Assembly: GCF_900130075.1 (NCBI RefSeq)
Contig: NZ_LT671418.1
Coordinates: forward strand, 2,976,001-3,040,000
Direction of reading: 5' to 3'
DNA from: Herminiimonas arsenitoxidans
GTDB taxonomy: Bacteria; Pseudomonadota; Gammaproteobacteria; Burkholderiales; Burkholderiaceae_D
DNA length: 64,000 nt
Under the pieces are notes generated by a model. That model searched no databases. It worked only from the letters and a program-made list of their open reading frames with translations, and was not told the origin of the DNA. This document shows positions 24,939-33,867 of this stretch, in pieces. The position numbers and the translations under genes were made by a program. Numbering within the stretch: the stretch's first letter is position 1; the number at the start of each line of letters is the position of its first letter.

Positions 24939-26213
24939 TTGAATATTTCAGGTAAAAAAATTGTCGCGCTTGCATTGCTCCTGTGCGCCAGCGTGATCGC
25001 AGGCGCAGCAGAGCCGATCAAGATAGGCATGATAGATGGTATGTCCGGCCCTTTTGCCAATGCGGGAGAAGCGGTGGCGCGTAATCTGCAATTGGCGATA
25101 GAGACAGTCAATGCGCGTGGCGGCGTTAAATTGCCGGATGGCAGACATCCGCTGGCGCTGGAAATTTTTGATAACAAACTGGGTGTTGAAGAGTCCTTGA
25201 TCGAATTCAAACGCCTGACCGACAAACACATTCCCTTCGTGGTGCAAGGTAATAGCTCGGCCGTTGCGGCGGCGCTGATAGACGCCGTTGCTAAACATAA
25301 TCAGCGTGTGCCGGATAACCGTGTCTTGTTCCTCAATTATTCTGCCGTCGATCCGGCGCTGACGAATGAGAAGTGCAGTTACTGGCATTTTCGTTTCGAT
25401 GCCAATGCCGATATGCGGATGAACGCATTGACCGAAGTGATCAAAGGCGATGCGCGTGCCAAGCGTGTTTATCTGATCGGGCAGGATTACAGTTTCGGCC
25501 GTTTGGTAGCACAAGCTGCACGCAGCCAGCTTGCAGCCAAACGTCCAGACATCGTGATCGTCGGCGATGAGTTGCATCCTATCGGCAAGATCAAGGATTT
25601 CGCACCGTATATCGCCAAAATCAAGGCGAGCGGTGCCGATGCTGTCATCACCGGCAATTGGGGCAATGATCTGACTTTATTGGTCAAGGCGGCGAAAGAA
25701 TTCGGTTTGAATACCAAGTTCTATACGTTCTATGGCAATGGCTTGGGTGCGCCTGCTGCGATAGGCGATGCGGGTGTGGATCGTGTGCGTGCAGTGGCGG
25801 AATGGCATCCCAATGCCGGCGATGGTGTCGTCAATTCAGCCAGTGATCGTTTTTACAGCGCGTTCCGCCAGCGTTATCCGCAGGCCAAGGACGACTATGT
25901 GTTTTTGCGCATGCACGTGATGATAGAGATGCTGGTAGCTGCGATGGAAAAGGCCAAATCGACAGAGGCGAATGCAGTCGCCAAAGCATTGGAAGGTGGG
26001 CATTATCAAAATGCCTTCCACGATGCGACGATGCGCGCTGCTGACCATCAATTGATACAGCCGCTGTATGTATCGGTGATGCGTAAAAAATCGAATGGCG
26101 GCATACGCTTCGATAACGAAGGCAGTGGTTACGGATTCAAGACGGAGCTTTATCTGCCAGCAGCCAGTACCGCTTTGTCGACGAGTTGCAAAATGCAGCG
26201 TCCACCGCGTTAG
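24939..26213 (+). CDS. Branched-chain amino-acid-type ABC substrate-binding protein, orphan
   Basis: A 424-residue type I periplasmic binding protein. A TTG start at 24939 follows AAGAAGG at good spacing; the nearest ATG frames upstream close at once. The signal peptide covers about residues 1-24 (ending AGAAE), and the mature start PIKIGMIDGMSGPFANAGEA is typical. As with the similar protein at 18564-19697, no permease or ATPase genes adjoin. The two are only distantly alike, so not a recent duplication. Ligand unknown. Confidence 0.87.
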   Translation: MNISGKKIVALALLLCASVIAGAAEPIKIGMIDGMSGPFANAGEAVARNLQLAIETVNARGGVKLPDGRHPLALEIFDNKLGVEESLIEFKRLTDKHIPFVVQGNSSAVAAALIDAVAKHNQRVPDNRVLFLNYSAVDPALTNEKCSYWHFRFDANADMRMNALTEVIKGDARAKRVYLIGQDYSFGRLVAQAARSQLAAKRPDIVIVGDELHPIGKIKDFAPYIAKIKASGADAVITGNWGNDLTLLVKAAKEFGLNTKFYTFYGNGLGAPAAIGDAGVDRVRAVAEWHPNAGDGVVNSASDRFYSAFRQRYPQAKDDYVFLRMHVMIEMLVAAMEKAKSTEANAVAKALEGGHYQNAFHDATMRAADHQLIQPLYVSVMRKKSNGGIRFDNEGSGYGFKTELYLPAASTALSTSCKMQRPPR

Positions 26214-26300
26214 AAATTCGGACGCTAGCCATTATCTGCTACGCTGCACTTATTCCCGAGTTGGTTTTCTTGTCGCAAGATGTTCTTCTGGAGGTTTATC

Positions 26301-26867
26301 GTGACGCAGCCTAATATGCCCAATCTTCCAGGCTTCGATGCCATGGCCGACACGATGGAGTTCGTCAAGAATATGTGGGGCGGGATGAAAGCGCCAGCGG
26401 CCGGCATTCCCGGCATGGTCATGCCCACGTTGTCGGTGGAAGAGATCAACAAGCAGATCGCCGATTTGAAGGCGGTAGAAGCGTGGTTGAACGCAAACAT
26501 GACGATGCTGCGCGGCACGATACAAGCGCTGGAAGTGCAAAGCGCAACGATCTCCACTTTGCGCACCATGGGTGAAACGTTTGGCGCCAACATGCAAGGA
26601 AGCCCCGCAACGCATCCAGCAGCTGCTTCTGCAAGCGTCGATCCTTTACAGGCGAGTGCAGCATCTGCTGCTGCATCAACCGCATGGTGGACGACGTTGC
26701 AGGAACAATTCAATCAAACGGTAAGCAGCGTGATGTCCGAAGAGAATGCGGTGCAGAAGAAAACAAAGCCGCAGGCAGCACAACCTAAAACCACATCCAC
26801 GGCAGCGAAAAAAACTGCCGCAAAATCGGCAGCAAAGCCACGCAAAAAACGCACACCTGCTGACTAA
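26301..26867 (+). CDS. phaM: PhaM-like polyhydroxyalkanoate granule regulatory protein
   Basis: A 188-residue protein starting at GTG 26301, seven bases after GGAGG. The N-terminal part (PNLPGFDAMADTMEFVKNMWGGM, then VEEINKQIADLKAVEAWLNANMTMLRGTIQALE) is the PhaM family signature, which in Ralstonia eutropha activates PHA synthase and links granules to the nucleoid. The C-terminal 40 residues are lysine/alanine-rich (AAKKTAAKSAAKPRKKR), like the DNA-binding PAKKA region of PhaM. No PHA synthase gene is in the window. It converges on an MFS gene with a 10-bp gap. Confidence 0.85.
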   Translation: MTQPNMPNLPGFDAMADTMEFVKNMWGGMKAPAAGIPGMVMPTLSVEEINKQIADLKAVEAWLNANMTMLRGTIQALEVQSATISTLRTMGETFGANMQGSPATHPAAASASVDPLQASAASAAASTAWWTTLQEQFNQTVSSVMSEENAVQKKTKPQAAQPKTTSTAAKKTAAKSAAKPRKKRTPAD

Positions 26868-26877
26868 TCTTGACGGC

Positions 26878-28125
26878 TTATGTCGGTTTGGCGGCAGTGT
26901 TAGACGTGCCTGATACGCGCAGATGTTTGGCAAGCCAGATGGTGGCAATGCCGCATGCGACCGCGATATAGCCGACGGTGTTGTAGTGTTCGACCTGTCC
27001 GCTAGGCGTGCGTGTCATGATGAAGCCGGCGACGAGCGTGGCGAGGCCAGATGCCAGCATCTGCACCGATGAGATCAATGTCATGAAGGTGCCGCGTACA
27101 TGTGCTTCAGGTACGGCGCTCACCATCGCCATGCCAGGCACCATGCGGCCCGGTACCAAAATAAAGAAAATCGTCGAGTTGATCAGCACCAGCCACCAGG
27201 CAATCGGTCCCATATGCGTCGTGATCAATAGCGGAATGAAGGATGCCAAGGCCACCACCTGGAACACCTTCAGCTTGCCGTATTTGTCTGCCATCCGGCC
27301 GATCAACTGAGAAGTAAAAAATGTCGCCGCGCCACCACATAGATAAATGATAGTAAGGAATGATTCCGGCATGCCGACATTGCTTGTCAGATAAAGCGGG
27401 ATATACGGAATGACGGTAAAGCCCGCCATCATCATCAGCGCAATGAAAGCAAATCCAGTTAAGTGGCGTGGTTCTTTAGCGACAGCAAAGATTTGCTGAA
27501 AAATATTCCCGACGCGTTTTCTTCCCAGATGCGCGGTCAGATTCGGCAGCAATTTATAACCGATGATCCAGAATACGCTCGATAGTAAAACGATGAAGAA
27601 GAAGGGCGCGCGCCAACCCAGCGTAGTGAAATAAGAGGCCAGCAACAAGCCCAAAGGCACGCCGGCAACTGTCGATATCGAGAACGCCGCCATCACGGTT
27701 CCCAGCGCCTTGCCGCGTCGCTCAAACGGAATCACATCCGCCACCATGGTTTGCACCAAGGCACCCAGAATGCCACCGAATGCACCGGCCAGCGCGCGTG
27801 CAATCAACAGCGAAGTGTAGTTGGGTGCGAGACCGCAGCACAGCGTGGCGATGATGAAGCAGGTGTACAAGGTCAGCAACAACTTGCGTCTATCAAAACG
27901 ATCGATATAGGTTGCGGCGAGCAGACTGGATGCTGCCGCAGCAAACGTATATGAGGACAGCAGCAAGCCGAATTGATGCGTATCGATATGCAAGAGGCGG
28001 ATCAGCTGCGGGCCGAGCGGCATCATGATCATGAAATCAAGAATGTGCGTGAACTGTATGCCGGCGATGGTCAGCAGGAACAGACGTTCATTTTTGACGA
28101 CAGGTGTATGTGTGGTGGAGTGCAA
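26878..28125 (-). CDS. MFS transporter, drug:H+ antiporter-like
   Basis: A 415-residue major facilitator with 12 predicted spans. The loop 2-3 motif is degenerate (YIDRFDRRKLLL), and motif C-like FSISTVAGVPLG follows in span 5. It resembles the YdhP/AraJ-type efflux subfamily. The start given is a TTG with a weak ribosome-binding site; no in-frame ATG is available close by, so the true N-terminus is unsure. The upstream region contains a perfect 17-bp palindrome (28333-28349) shared with the divergent small gene. Substrate unknown. Confidence 0.85.
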   Translation of the reverse strand: MHSTTHTPVVKNERLFLLTIAGIQFTHILDFMIMMPLGPQLIRLLHIDTHQFGLLLSSYTFAAAASSLLAATYIDRFDRRKLLLTLYTCFIIATLCCGLAPNYTSLLIARALAGAFGGILGALVQTMVADVIPFERRGKALGTVMAAFSISTVAGVPLGLLLASYFTTLGWRAPFFFIVLLSSVFWIIGYKLLPNLTAHLGRKRVGNIFQQIFAVAKEPRHLTGFAFIALMMMAGFTVIPYIPLYLTSNVGMPESFLTIIYLCGGAATFFTSQLIGRMADKYGKLKVFQVVALASFIPLLITTHMGPIAWWLVLINSTIFFILVPGRMVPGMAMVSAVPEAHVRGTFMTLISSVQMLASGLATLVAGFIMTRTPSGQVEHYNTVGYIAVACGIATIWLAKHLRVSGTSNTAAKPT

Positions 28126-28399
28126 GAAAGCCTGATGGTTATTATTTTGATAAAACGAGTCTTGAGAATTCAGCGAAGCGAAAAGTGCACTGAGGTTGTT
28201 GAATGACCTCTGGATAGATCAGCTTGCTGTAAGCGCTAGTCTAATGCTTTTTCTCAAGTGACGTGGCTGATGCCAAATTGGCCCTCATACAAACGCGAGT
28301 ATCGAGTAGACAACATTCTTTTCTATCCGTAAGCTGTGACGGTCACAGCGCATGTGTAGTTATTCCTTATATTCCGCGTCCCATCACAAATCAAATGTC
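28126..28399. other. Intergenic region between MFS and small membrane protein genes
   Basis: About 270 bases with no convincing gene. It contains one clear signal, a 17-bp palindrome at 28333-28349, and otherwise low-GC sequence that could hold divergent promoters. Nothing else recognised. Confidence 0.5.
28333..28349. promoter_or_regulatory. Perfect 17-bp palindrome, candidate operator
   Basis: GCTGTGAC (28333-28340), one base, GTCACAGC (28342-28349). It is 50 bp before the small membrane-protein ATG and about 210 bp before the MFS start. The half-sites TGTGA and TCACA look like CRP/FNR-family half-sites, but the 3-base spacing is shorter than the usual 6, so the binding protein is unclear. 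Confidence 0.45.
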
Positions 28400-28639
28400 A
28401 TGAGCCTGCTCAACTGGTCTCTTTTCTTTGCTACCAGTTCGATCTTTACGCTCTGGGTCATGCGTTGGGGTGGTGCTGAATGGATGGAGGGCTGGAAGTC
28501 TTTTTTCTTCATAGACTGGTTTCGTTCTTCGCTCTGGAGTGCGGAACAGATCAAGCTGTATTTTTTGCTGCTTTGGTTGTTGCACGTAATATGGTTTGTC
28601 GTGGGCATATTCATACCGATGGCGCGCGCTTTTCCATGA
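28400..28639 (+). CDS. Small two-span membrane protein, unknown
   Basis: A 79-residue frame from the ATG at 28400 with two hydrophobic segments (about residues 4-22 and 47-71) and many aromatic residues (eleven Trp, numerous Phe). The ribosome-binding site is poor. An upstream ATG at 28352 would add 16 polar residues. The Trp-rich composition and two clear spans are unlike a random frame, so I accept it with caution. It precedes a TauE/SafE gene by 125 bp. No family recognised. Confidence 0.55.
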   Translation: MSLLNWSLFFATSSIFTLWVMRWGGAEWMEGWKSFFFIDWFRSSLWSAEQIKLYFLLLWLLHVIWFVVGIFIPMARAFP

Positions 28640-28763
28640 GATCGCTGATCATCATGTCTCGCGCTGTATCTACTACAGGCAAATAAATTATTAAAAATAG
28701 AGCTGCATCGTATGCAGCCACTGATGCATTGATCAATCCAAAAACAATTATTGAGGGGCAGGC

Positions 28764-29558
28764 ATGATCTGGTTTTTTACTTATGTTCTCGCGGGTGCGT
28801 TTGTTGGCGTGTTGGCAGGCCTGCTTGGGATAGGTGGCGGCATGACGCTGGTGCCTATCATGGCCGCATTATTCGCTGCACAGCACTTTGCACCGGATCA
28901 TGTGGTGCACATGGCGCTGGCGACTTGCATGGCATCGATTGTCTTTACGTCCGGCTCCAGTGTGCGCGAGCATCTTAAATTCGACGGCGTGGATTTTAAT
29001 ATCGTCAAACGCATGACGCCGGGTTTGGTTGTCGGCAGTTTGCTTGCTACCTCTATCTCTGCTTGGATTCCGCAACGACATTTGGCGCTGAGCTTTGCCG
29101 TGATTGTGTTCTTTGGCGCGACGCAAATACTGTTGAATAAAAAACCGAAAGCAGCGCGTTCGTTGCCTTCGGCGTGGCCGCTGTTTGGTGTTGGGCTGAT
29201 TATCGGAATTATCGGTGGTTTGGTTTCCGCCGGTGGTGCATTCCTCACGATCCCGTTCATGTTGTGGTGCGGTGTTCCTATGAAGAAAACCATAGGAACC
29301 GGCGCCATGATGGGCATACCCTTGGCCATCGTTGGCACAATCGGTTATGTGATTTCGGGCTGGAATGTTCCGGGTTTGCCGGACGATGCGGTAGGTTTTA
29401 TTTCTACCATTGGCTTGGCCGGCATCGTTTGCGGCAGCGTGTTTACCGCACCTTTTGGTGCGCGTCTGGCGCATCGTTTGCCGGTACCAGTTTTGAAACG
29501 CATCTTTGCCTGCCTGCTGTATGTGCTGGCGGCGAAGATGTTGTGGACCTACTGGTAA
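28764..29558 (+). CDS. TauE/SafE family sulfite/anion exporter
   Basis: A 264-residue integral membrane protein with about eight spans. The repeated family motif appears twice, as GVLAGLLGIGGGMTLVPIM near the N-terminus and GIIGGLVSAGGAFLTIPFM in the middle, the usual two-fold internal repeat. Members move sulfite, sulfoacetate, taurine-derived or other organic anions. A GAGGGG ribosome-binding site precedes the ATG. No sulfur-metabolism gene adjoins, so substrate is open. Confidence 0.9.
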   Translation: MIWFFTYVLAGAFVGVLAGLLGIGGGMTLVPIMAALFAAQHFAPDHVVHMALATCMASIVFTSGSSVREHLKFDGVDFNIVKRMTPGLVVGSLLATSISAWIPQRHLALSFAVIVFFGATQILLNKKPKAARSLPSAWPLFGVGLIIGIIGGLVSAGGAFLTIPFMLWCGVPMKKTIGTGAMMGIPLAIVGTIGYVISGWNVPGLPDDAVGFISTIGLAGIVCGSVFTAPFGARLAHRLPVPVLKRIFACLLYVLAAKMLWTYW

Positions 29559-29602
29559 AAGTGTAAGGCGTTGCTTGGCAGTCGCCAGACAACGCATAGG
29601 TA

Positions 29603-30064
29603 TCAGTTCTTGCGCGAGAATTTCTCGGCGAGCTGACTTAATTTCTCGGCGCGCATGCGATCGGCTTCTTCTGCTTCACGTTGCTTGGCGGCAGCTTTGC
29701 GCTGTGTTTCTTCCGCTTGTCGCTGTGCTTTGCGTTGTTCCGCATTCTTCTTGAAGCGTTCTTTCAGCGTCGTCGTGGCATGTGTGCGGTGCACTTCTGT
29801 CACTTCATCAGCATTGCTGCCATCAAGGTTGAAACGTACAGTCGCTTTTTCCATGCCTTTCAGATAACGCAGGGAATTGGTATGTATGCCGAGTGCGGTG
29901 CGCAATGATTTGCGGCTGACATCGGGCATTTGTGCGATCAGTTGCTTGTCGATGCCGATGGCCAAGGGCAGGTATTCGCCGAATACGGTGAATTTTTCCT
30001 GAAGTTCCTTAAGCAAGGTACGTGCGGATTGAATTGGGTTAGGCGTAGATTCGGTAGTCGTCAT
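29603..30064 (-). CDS. proQ: ProQ/FinO family RNA chaperone
   Basis: A 153-residue protein. The FinO/ProQ domain spans about residues 10-110 with the typical FGEYLPLAIGIDKQLIA, RKSLRTALGIHTNSLRYLKGM and FNLDG segments. The C-terminal 50 residues are a highly charged, alanine/glutamine-rich helix (KERFKKNAEQRKAQRQAEE), probably a coiled coil or RNA-binding arm. It lacks the C-terminal Tudor-like domain of E. coli ProQ. The start is the ATG at 30064; the longer frame to 30310 overlaps the divergent gene. It should bind structured RNA ends. Confidence 0.9.
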   Translation of the reverse strand: MTTTESTPNPIQSARTLLKELQEKFTVFGEYLPLAIGIDKQLIAQMPDVSRKSLRTALGIHTNSLRYLKGMEKATVRFNLDGSNADEVTEVHRTHATTTLKERFKKNAEQRKAQRQAEETQRKAAAKQREAEEADRMRAEKLSQLAEKFSRKN

Positions 30065-30225
30065 TAACAGCAGTCGAGCAATGGATAAGCTTAGGGTTCG
30101 CAGGATATCACGATGCTGCGGTATTGCCTGTAATTGTCTCTTTTTTATCTGGATTACCGCTGCCGGTTTCTCGCGTAGCGTGTACAGTGCGGCATGATTT
30201 ATCCATTCATGAATGAGATGCAATG

Positions 30226-30630
30226 ATGTACGAAGATGACGAAAACGAGCGGGATGAGCCGATAGAGCGGCCATGGATAGTCTTAAAAACCACCTACGAT
30301 GTGGAAGCATGGATCGATCATCAAAACCGCAATATTCAGTATTTGATTAAAAACGGCAAAGCGAGCGGCTGGGGTATTTGCTTTTGTCTGACTGAGGGCG
30401 GAGATATTTTTCTGCACACGACATCGGAGGGCGATGTCTTGCTGGATGTGACGCCTGAAGCTGAATGGGTCACGCCGCTGATCGCTGCGGTTGCGCAAGT
30501 AGAAGCCTCAGCTACACAAATCTGGCATTTGCCGGGAGATCGTCTGACGCAGTTGGTGCTTGGCTTGAGTAGTTTGATCGCAACGACAAGATTGGTCGTC
30601 GATCATAATTTCAATCGTAAAAAGTACTAA
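30226..30630 (+). CDS. Conserved hypothetical cytoplasmic protein
   Basis: A 134-residue acidic protein (N-terminus MYEDDENERDEPIERPW), starting at the ATG at 30226 or one codon earlier. It has a mixed alpha/beta composition, no signal peptide, no membrane span and no motif I recognise. A single domain seems likely. It is divergent from proQ and followed by a strong bidirectional terminator. Function unknown. Confidence 0.75.
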   Translation: MYEDDENERDEPIERPWIVLKTTYDVEAWIDHQNRNIQYLIKNGKASGWGICFCLTEGGDIFLHTTSEGDVLLDVTPEAEWVTPLIAAVAQVEASATQIWHLPGDRLTQLVLGLSSLIATTRLVVDHNFNRKKY

Positions 30631-30663
30631 ACGCCTAAACGACAAGTTTACCTGCAGAAAAAC

Positions 30664-30696
30664 AAAGGGCGAATCAGCCATGCTGGTTCGCCCTTT
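30664..30696. terminator. Bidirectional terminator between the hypothetical gene and terC
   Basis: AAAGGGCGAA (30664-30673) pairs with TTCGCCCTTT (30687-30696) with inner CAGC/GCTG. On the minus strand a T-rich run (GTTTTTC) follows, which makes it the likely terC terminator. Confidence 0.8.
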
Positions 30697-30715
30697 GACT
30701 TATCTATTACGAACT

Positions 30716-30743
30716 GAAACGATCGCTGAGCAGCGATCGTTTC
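30716..30743. other. Perfect 12-bp hairpin at the end of terC
   Basis: GAAACGATCGCT (30716-30727) pairs with AGCGATCGTTTC (30732-30743) around a 4-base loop. It is five bases after the terC stop and has no T-run. It may block exonucleases at the 3' end or be a protein site. Confidence 0.55.
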
Positions 30744-30747
30744 TAAC

Positions 30748-31461
30748 TCACGCTGTTGCTTCCTTGTGGTGACGCTTACTCAAGTAGTTACCTACGATGA
30801 CAACGCCAATTGCAAGTACCAAGCCTGGAATGCTCAAGTGAGCGCTGCCGAACAAGGCGATTTCGTGGTGCGGGATATTGGCTTCGATCCACGGCGTAAC
30901 CGCTGCATCGGAGAACAACATTTCGCCAGCCAGATAGCCCAGCAATGCCGCACCCAGCGTGATGATGACTGGGAATTTTTCCATCAACTTCAACACTAGT
31001 GTGCTACCGAATACGATCAACGGTACGCTGATAGCCAGACCGATGACGAGCAAGGTGACATTGCCGTTGGCTGCAGCGGCAACGCCGAGCACGTTATCGA
31101 GACTCATGACCAAATCGGCGATCAGAATGGTTTTGATGGCGCCCCACAGGTTGGAGTGGCCTTCAATATTCTCTTCGCCGCCATCTTCGGACAGCAATTG
31201 CACGCCGATGTAGAACAGCAGAACTGCGCCGATTAACTTCAAGTACGGCAGCGTCAGTAATTGCAGAGCAAAAATGGTCAAAACGATACGCAGGATAATC
31301 GCCGCTGCACTACCGTAAAGAACGGCCATTTTCTTTTGTTTTGGTGGCAGGGACTTGGCTGCCAAGGCGATGACAACGGCGTTATCGCCGGACAACACGA
31401 TGTTGATCAAGATGATGTTGCCGAGTGCTGCCCAAAATGCTGGAGATCCTAGTAATTCCAT
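30748..31461 (-). CDS. TerC family integral membrane protein (YjbE/Alx-like)
   Basis: A 237-residue membrane protein with about seven spans. The conserved acidic motifs VLSGDNAVVIALA near the N-terminus and LVMSLDNVLGVAAAA in the middle carry the Asp-Asn pairs that bind metal in this family. Related proteins (Alx, MeeY/MeeF) export manganese or load it onto secreted enzymes. A good GAGGA ribosome-binding site precedes the ATG. I saw no yybP-ykoY manganese riboswitch in the 260 bases upstream. Confidence 0.9.
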   Translation of the reverse strand: MELLGSPAFWAALGNIILINIVLSGDNAVVIALAAKSLPPKQKKMAVLYGSAAAIILRIVLTIFALQLLTLPYLKLIGAVLLFYIGVQLLSEDGGEENIEGHSNLWGAIKTILIADLVMSLDNVLGVAAAANGNVTLLVIGLAISVPLIVFGSTLVLKLMEKFPVIITLGAALLGYLAGEMLFSDAAVTPWIEANIPHHEIALFGSAHLSIPGLVLAIGVVIVGNYLSKRHHKEATA

Positions 31462-31722
31462 GTCTTCCTCAAGGTTTGTTGAATTAAAGTGGCGGTCGAC
31501 TTACGACTATGTTGTTGTCTGCCATCGGACGAATCCGACGCCATCTTTTGGCCACTACAAGCGCTAATGCGTGCACATTTCCTGGTGGTTCAATGCATGG
31601 AGTTCAAGCTTCAATATAGAAGACTTCAACCCAGACTGGAAGGGACGTTTTTGCTATGCAATTAACGTCTCTACGCAGGCGCAGGTTAGCTCGGAAGAAC
31701 TTAAAATTACGTGATATTAACG

Positions 31723-32973
31723 TTAGTTTTCCGTTAAAACTGATTGGAAGTGGATGCGGAAAATACTACCCCCTTGCGGCCTGTCGTCGTGCTCGAGCTT
31801 GGCGCCCAAGTATTCGCAGATACGTATGGCCAAAGCCAGGCCGAGACCGGAGCCGGCTGAGCCTATCAGTGCCGGTTGTGAGGGGTCGTTCTTGAGGCGT
31901 GCGCGGATAATGTCCGGAACGCCGGGGCCGGTGTCCTCCACCAGCACACTGTGGTCCTGGATGGAGACGACGACTGAGCCTTCATCGGTATATTCGCAGG
32001 CATTGCGGATCAGGTTGCCGATGGCCGACGACAGTAACTCCTTGCGTCCAAATACCGAGAAATCCTTGCCTTCCTGGAAGTGCAGGCTGATAGGCCGATC
32101 CCTTACCAAGGGCTGGCCACGCTCTATCTCTGATCGGATTACTTCGGAAATGGAGGTTAACGGTCGGTCTATGGTGTCCGGGCGTCGTGCCAGCAGCAAG
32201 AGCACACCGACGCAATTGGTTGCCTCTTTGGCAGCGCGCAATATGCGTTGGGCGGGTGCGTGTAGCGCCGGTTGTGTGGCAGTTTGTTCCACCAGCAGCT
32301 CGGACGCGCCGATGATAATCGTCAAGGGTGTGCGCAGTTCATGGCTGACGTCGCCAGTGAAGAAGCGCTCACGTGCCAGAAATTGCTTGAGTTCGGCAGT
32401 ATGCGCAGCGAACGAGCGCGCCAATATGCCTAATTCATCCTGATTGTTGAGTAATGGCAATTCTGCCTTGCTCTTTTTATCCATGACCGCTGCTGCCAGC
32501 TTGATGATGGGATCAACAAAGCCGCGCGCGATAAAGGTGCCGAGAAAGAGGGACAGGGCGACAAAGCCGAGAAAGCCGGCGCCGAGCATGGCGTAAATCA
32601 CGTGCTCGATGTTTTTGTATTCGCTGGCGCGATCAAGCACGACGTAAGTGCCTTCTGCATCCTGGCCGACCAGCAAATGCACGGTCTGGCCGTCGAAGGT
32701 TTTCTTTACGACGCCTTGTGGCAGATCGCGCAGTTCTGGTGGGATATCGGGGCCGTGATAGAAGTTGACGTCAGACGGCATTTCTACCGGCATGCCGGCC
32801 GCATGTCGCGGTGATGCCCATGCCGCGATGCTGCGCAGATGTTCGTCAACCAGTAAATCCTCTATGCCGACTATGGCAACAGAGGCAATAACGCCAACGA
32901 ATGTACAAACTGCCAGTGCGAAAAAAAGATAGGCGACGACTATGCGCCGCCGTATCGTACTAGGGCGTTTCAT
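31723..32973 (-). CDS. Sensor histidine kinase
   Basis: A 416-residue membrane kinase. Two spans (about 11-36 and 126-150) flank a periplasmic sensor of roughly 85 residues containing the unusual DVNFYHGPDIPPELRDLP stretch seen in CarS/PhoQ-like sensors. A HAMP-like linker leads to the dimerisation domain with His211 in SHELRTP, then N-box NACEYT, G1 VEDTGPGVP and G2 GSGLGLALA. It is encoded after its response regulator with a 14-bp overlap. Signal unknown; a lipid A-modifying role seen in some relatives is only a possibility here. Confidence 0.92.
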   Translation of the reverse strand: MKRPSTIRRRIVVAYLFFALAVCTFVGVIASVAIVGIEDLLVDEHLRSIAAWASPRHAAGMPVEMPSDVNFYHGPDIPPELRDLPQGVVKKTFDGQTVHLLVGQDAEGTYVVLDRASEYKNIEHVIYAMLGAGFLGFVALSLFLGTFIARGFVDPIIKLAAAVMDKKSKAELPLLNNQDELGILARSFAAHTAELKQFLARERFFTGDVSHELRTPLTIIIGASELLVEQTATQPALHAPAQRILRAAKEATNCVGVLLLLARRPDTIDRPLTSISEVIRSEIERGQPLVRDRPISLHFQEGKDFSVFGRKELLSSAIGNLIRNACEYTDEGSVVVSIQDHSVLVEDTGPGVPDIIRARLKNDPSQPALIGSAGSGLGLALAIRICEYLGAKLEHDDRPQGGSIFRIHFQSVLTEN

Positions 32974-33649
32974 CCGCTTCTACCAGACGATAGCCGATAC
33001 CTTGCACCGTCTTCAGCATGGCGAACGGGTGTGCTTTATCCAGTGCATGTCGCAACGCATGGATGTGGGTGCGCAGCGCATCGCTATCAGGCGGATGATC
33101 TCCCCATACTTCCAGTTCCAGCGTTTCCCGCGAGACGACTTTAGGAGCTTCTTTCATCAAGCAGGTCAGGATCTTGAATCCGGTTTTGGTCAGCGAGATA
33201 GGAATGCCATCGCGTTTGACTTGGTAGGTCGAGGTGTCGAATACCAGATTGCCGACGCTCAGGAAGTTCGTGCCCTGGTTCTTGCCGCGGGCGCGACGCA
33301 CCAATGCTTTCAGGCGTACTTCCACTTCCAGCAGCGAGAATGGCTTGACCAGATAATCGTCTGCGCCGCTGTCAAAGCCGGCAACTTTATCGTCCAGCGT
33401 ATCGCGCGCGGTCAGCATCAACACCGGCGTGTCTTTTTGCAATTCGTCGCGCATTTTGCGGCATAAGGTCAGGCCGTCGATACCGGGCAATTTGATGTCG
33501 AGTATGACGGCATCGTAGTCATGCTGTGCTGCGAGTGCGAAGCCTGCATATCCGTTTGCGGCGGAGTCGAGTACATAGCCGCGCGGCTCAAGAAATGCAT
33601 ACAGATTCGCGACGATATCGGCATTGTCTTCAATGATCAGAATGCGCAT
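32960..33649 (-). CDS. OmpR/PhoB-family response regulator
   Basis: A 229-residue regulator. Receiver domain with acidic pocket EDN near residues 7-9, phosphoacceptor Asp51 (VILDIKLPG), Thr/Ala near 78 and Lys in the LVKPF motif, then a winged-helix DNA-binding domain (about 125-222; DALRTHIHALRHAL). The ATG at 33649 starts the canonical MRILIIEDN; the in-frame extension to 33709 is rejected. It overlaps the kinase gene by 14 bp, so the pair is co-translated. Confidence 0.95.
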   Translation of the reverse strand: MRILIIEDNADIVANLYAFLEPRGYVLDSAANGYAGFALAAQHDYDAVILDIKLPGIDGLTLCRKMRDELQKDTPVLMLTARDTLDDKVAGFDSGADDYLVKPFSLLEVEVRLKALVRRARGKNQGTNFLSVGNLVFDTSTYQVKRDGIPISLTKTGFKILTCLMKEAPKVVSRETLELEVWGDHPPDSDALRTHIHALRHALDKAHPFAMLKTVQGIGYRLVEADETP

Positions 33650-33867
33650 GGTAGTGGGGGCGATTGCTCGTCCGTTATCTCTTAATTTTGGGCGTGTCTG
33701 GAAAATCACTCAGTCGTGCAACCTGAGGAACGGCTTTTTGAATCAGCTTGTTTAAAGCATCGTCATTATGCCTGCGCGTGCTGCGTATCGCAGCATTTTG
33801 CAGAAAATCGTCTTTTACATCCGTATCAGCCACACGACAGACTAGATTCCCCGTTTGTGCATGTGGT

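Noticed and set aside
31462-31722. Manganese (yybP-ykoY) riboswitch upstream of terC
   Set aside because: I looked because TerC-type genes often have one. The conserved internal-loop sequences are missing; only a short TCGGA/TCCGA hairpin is present.
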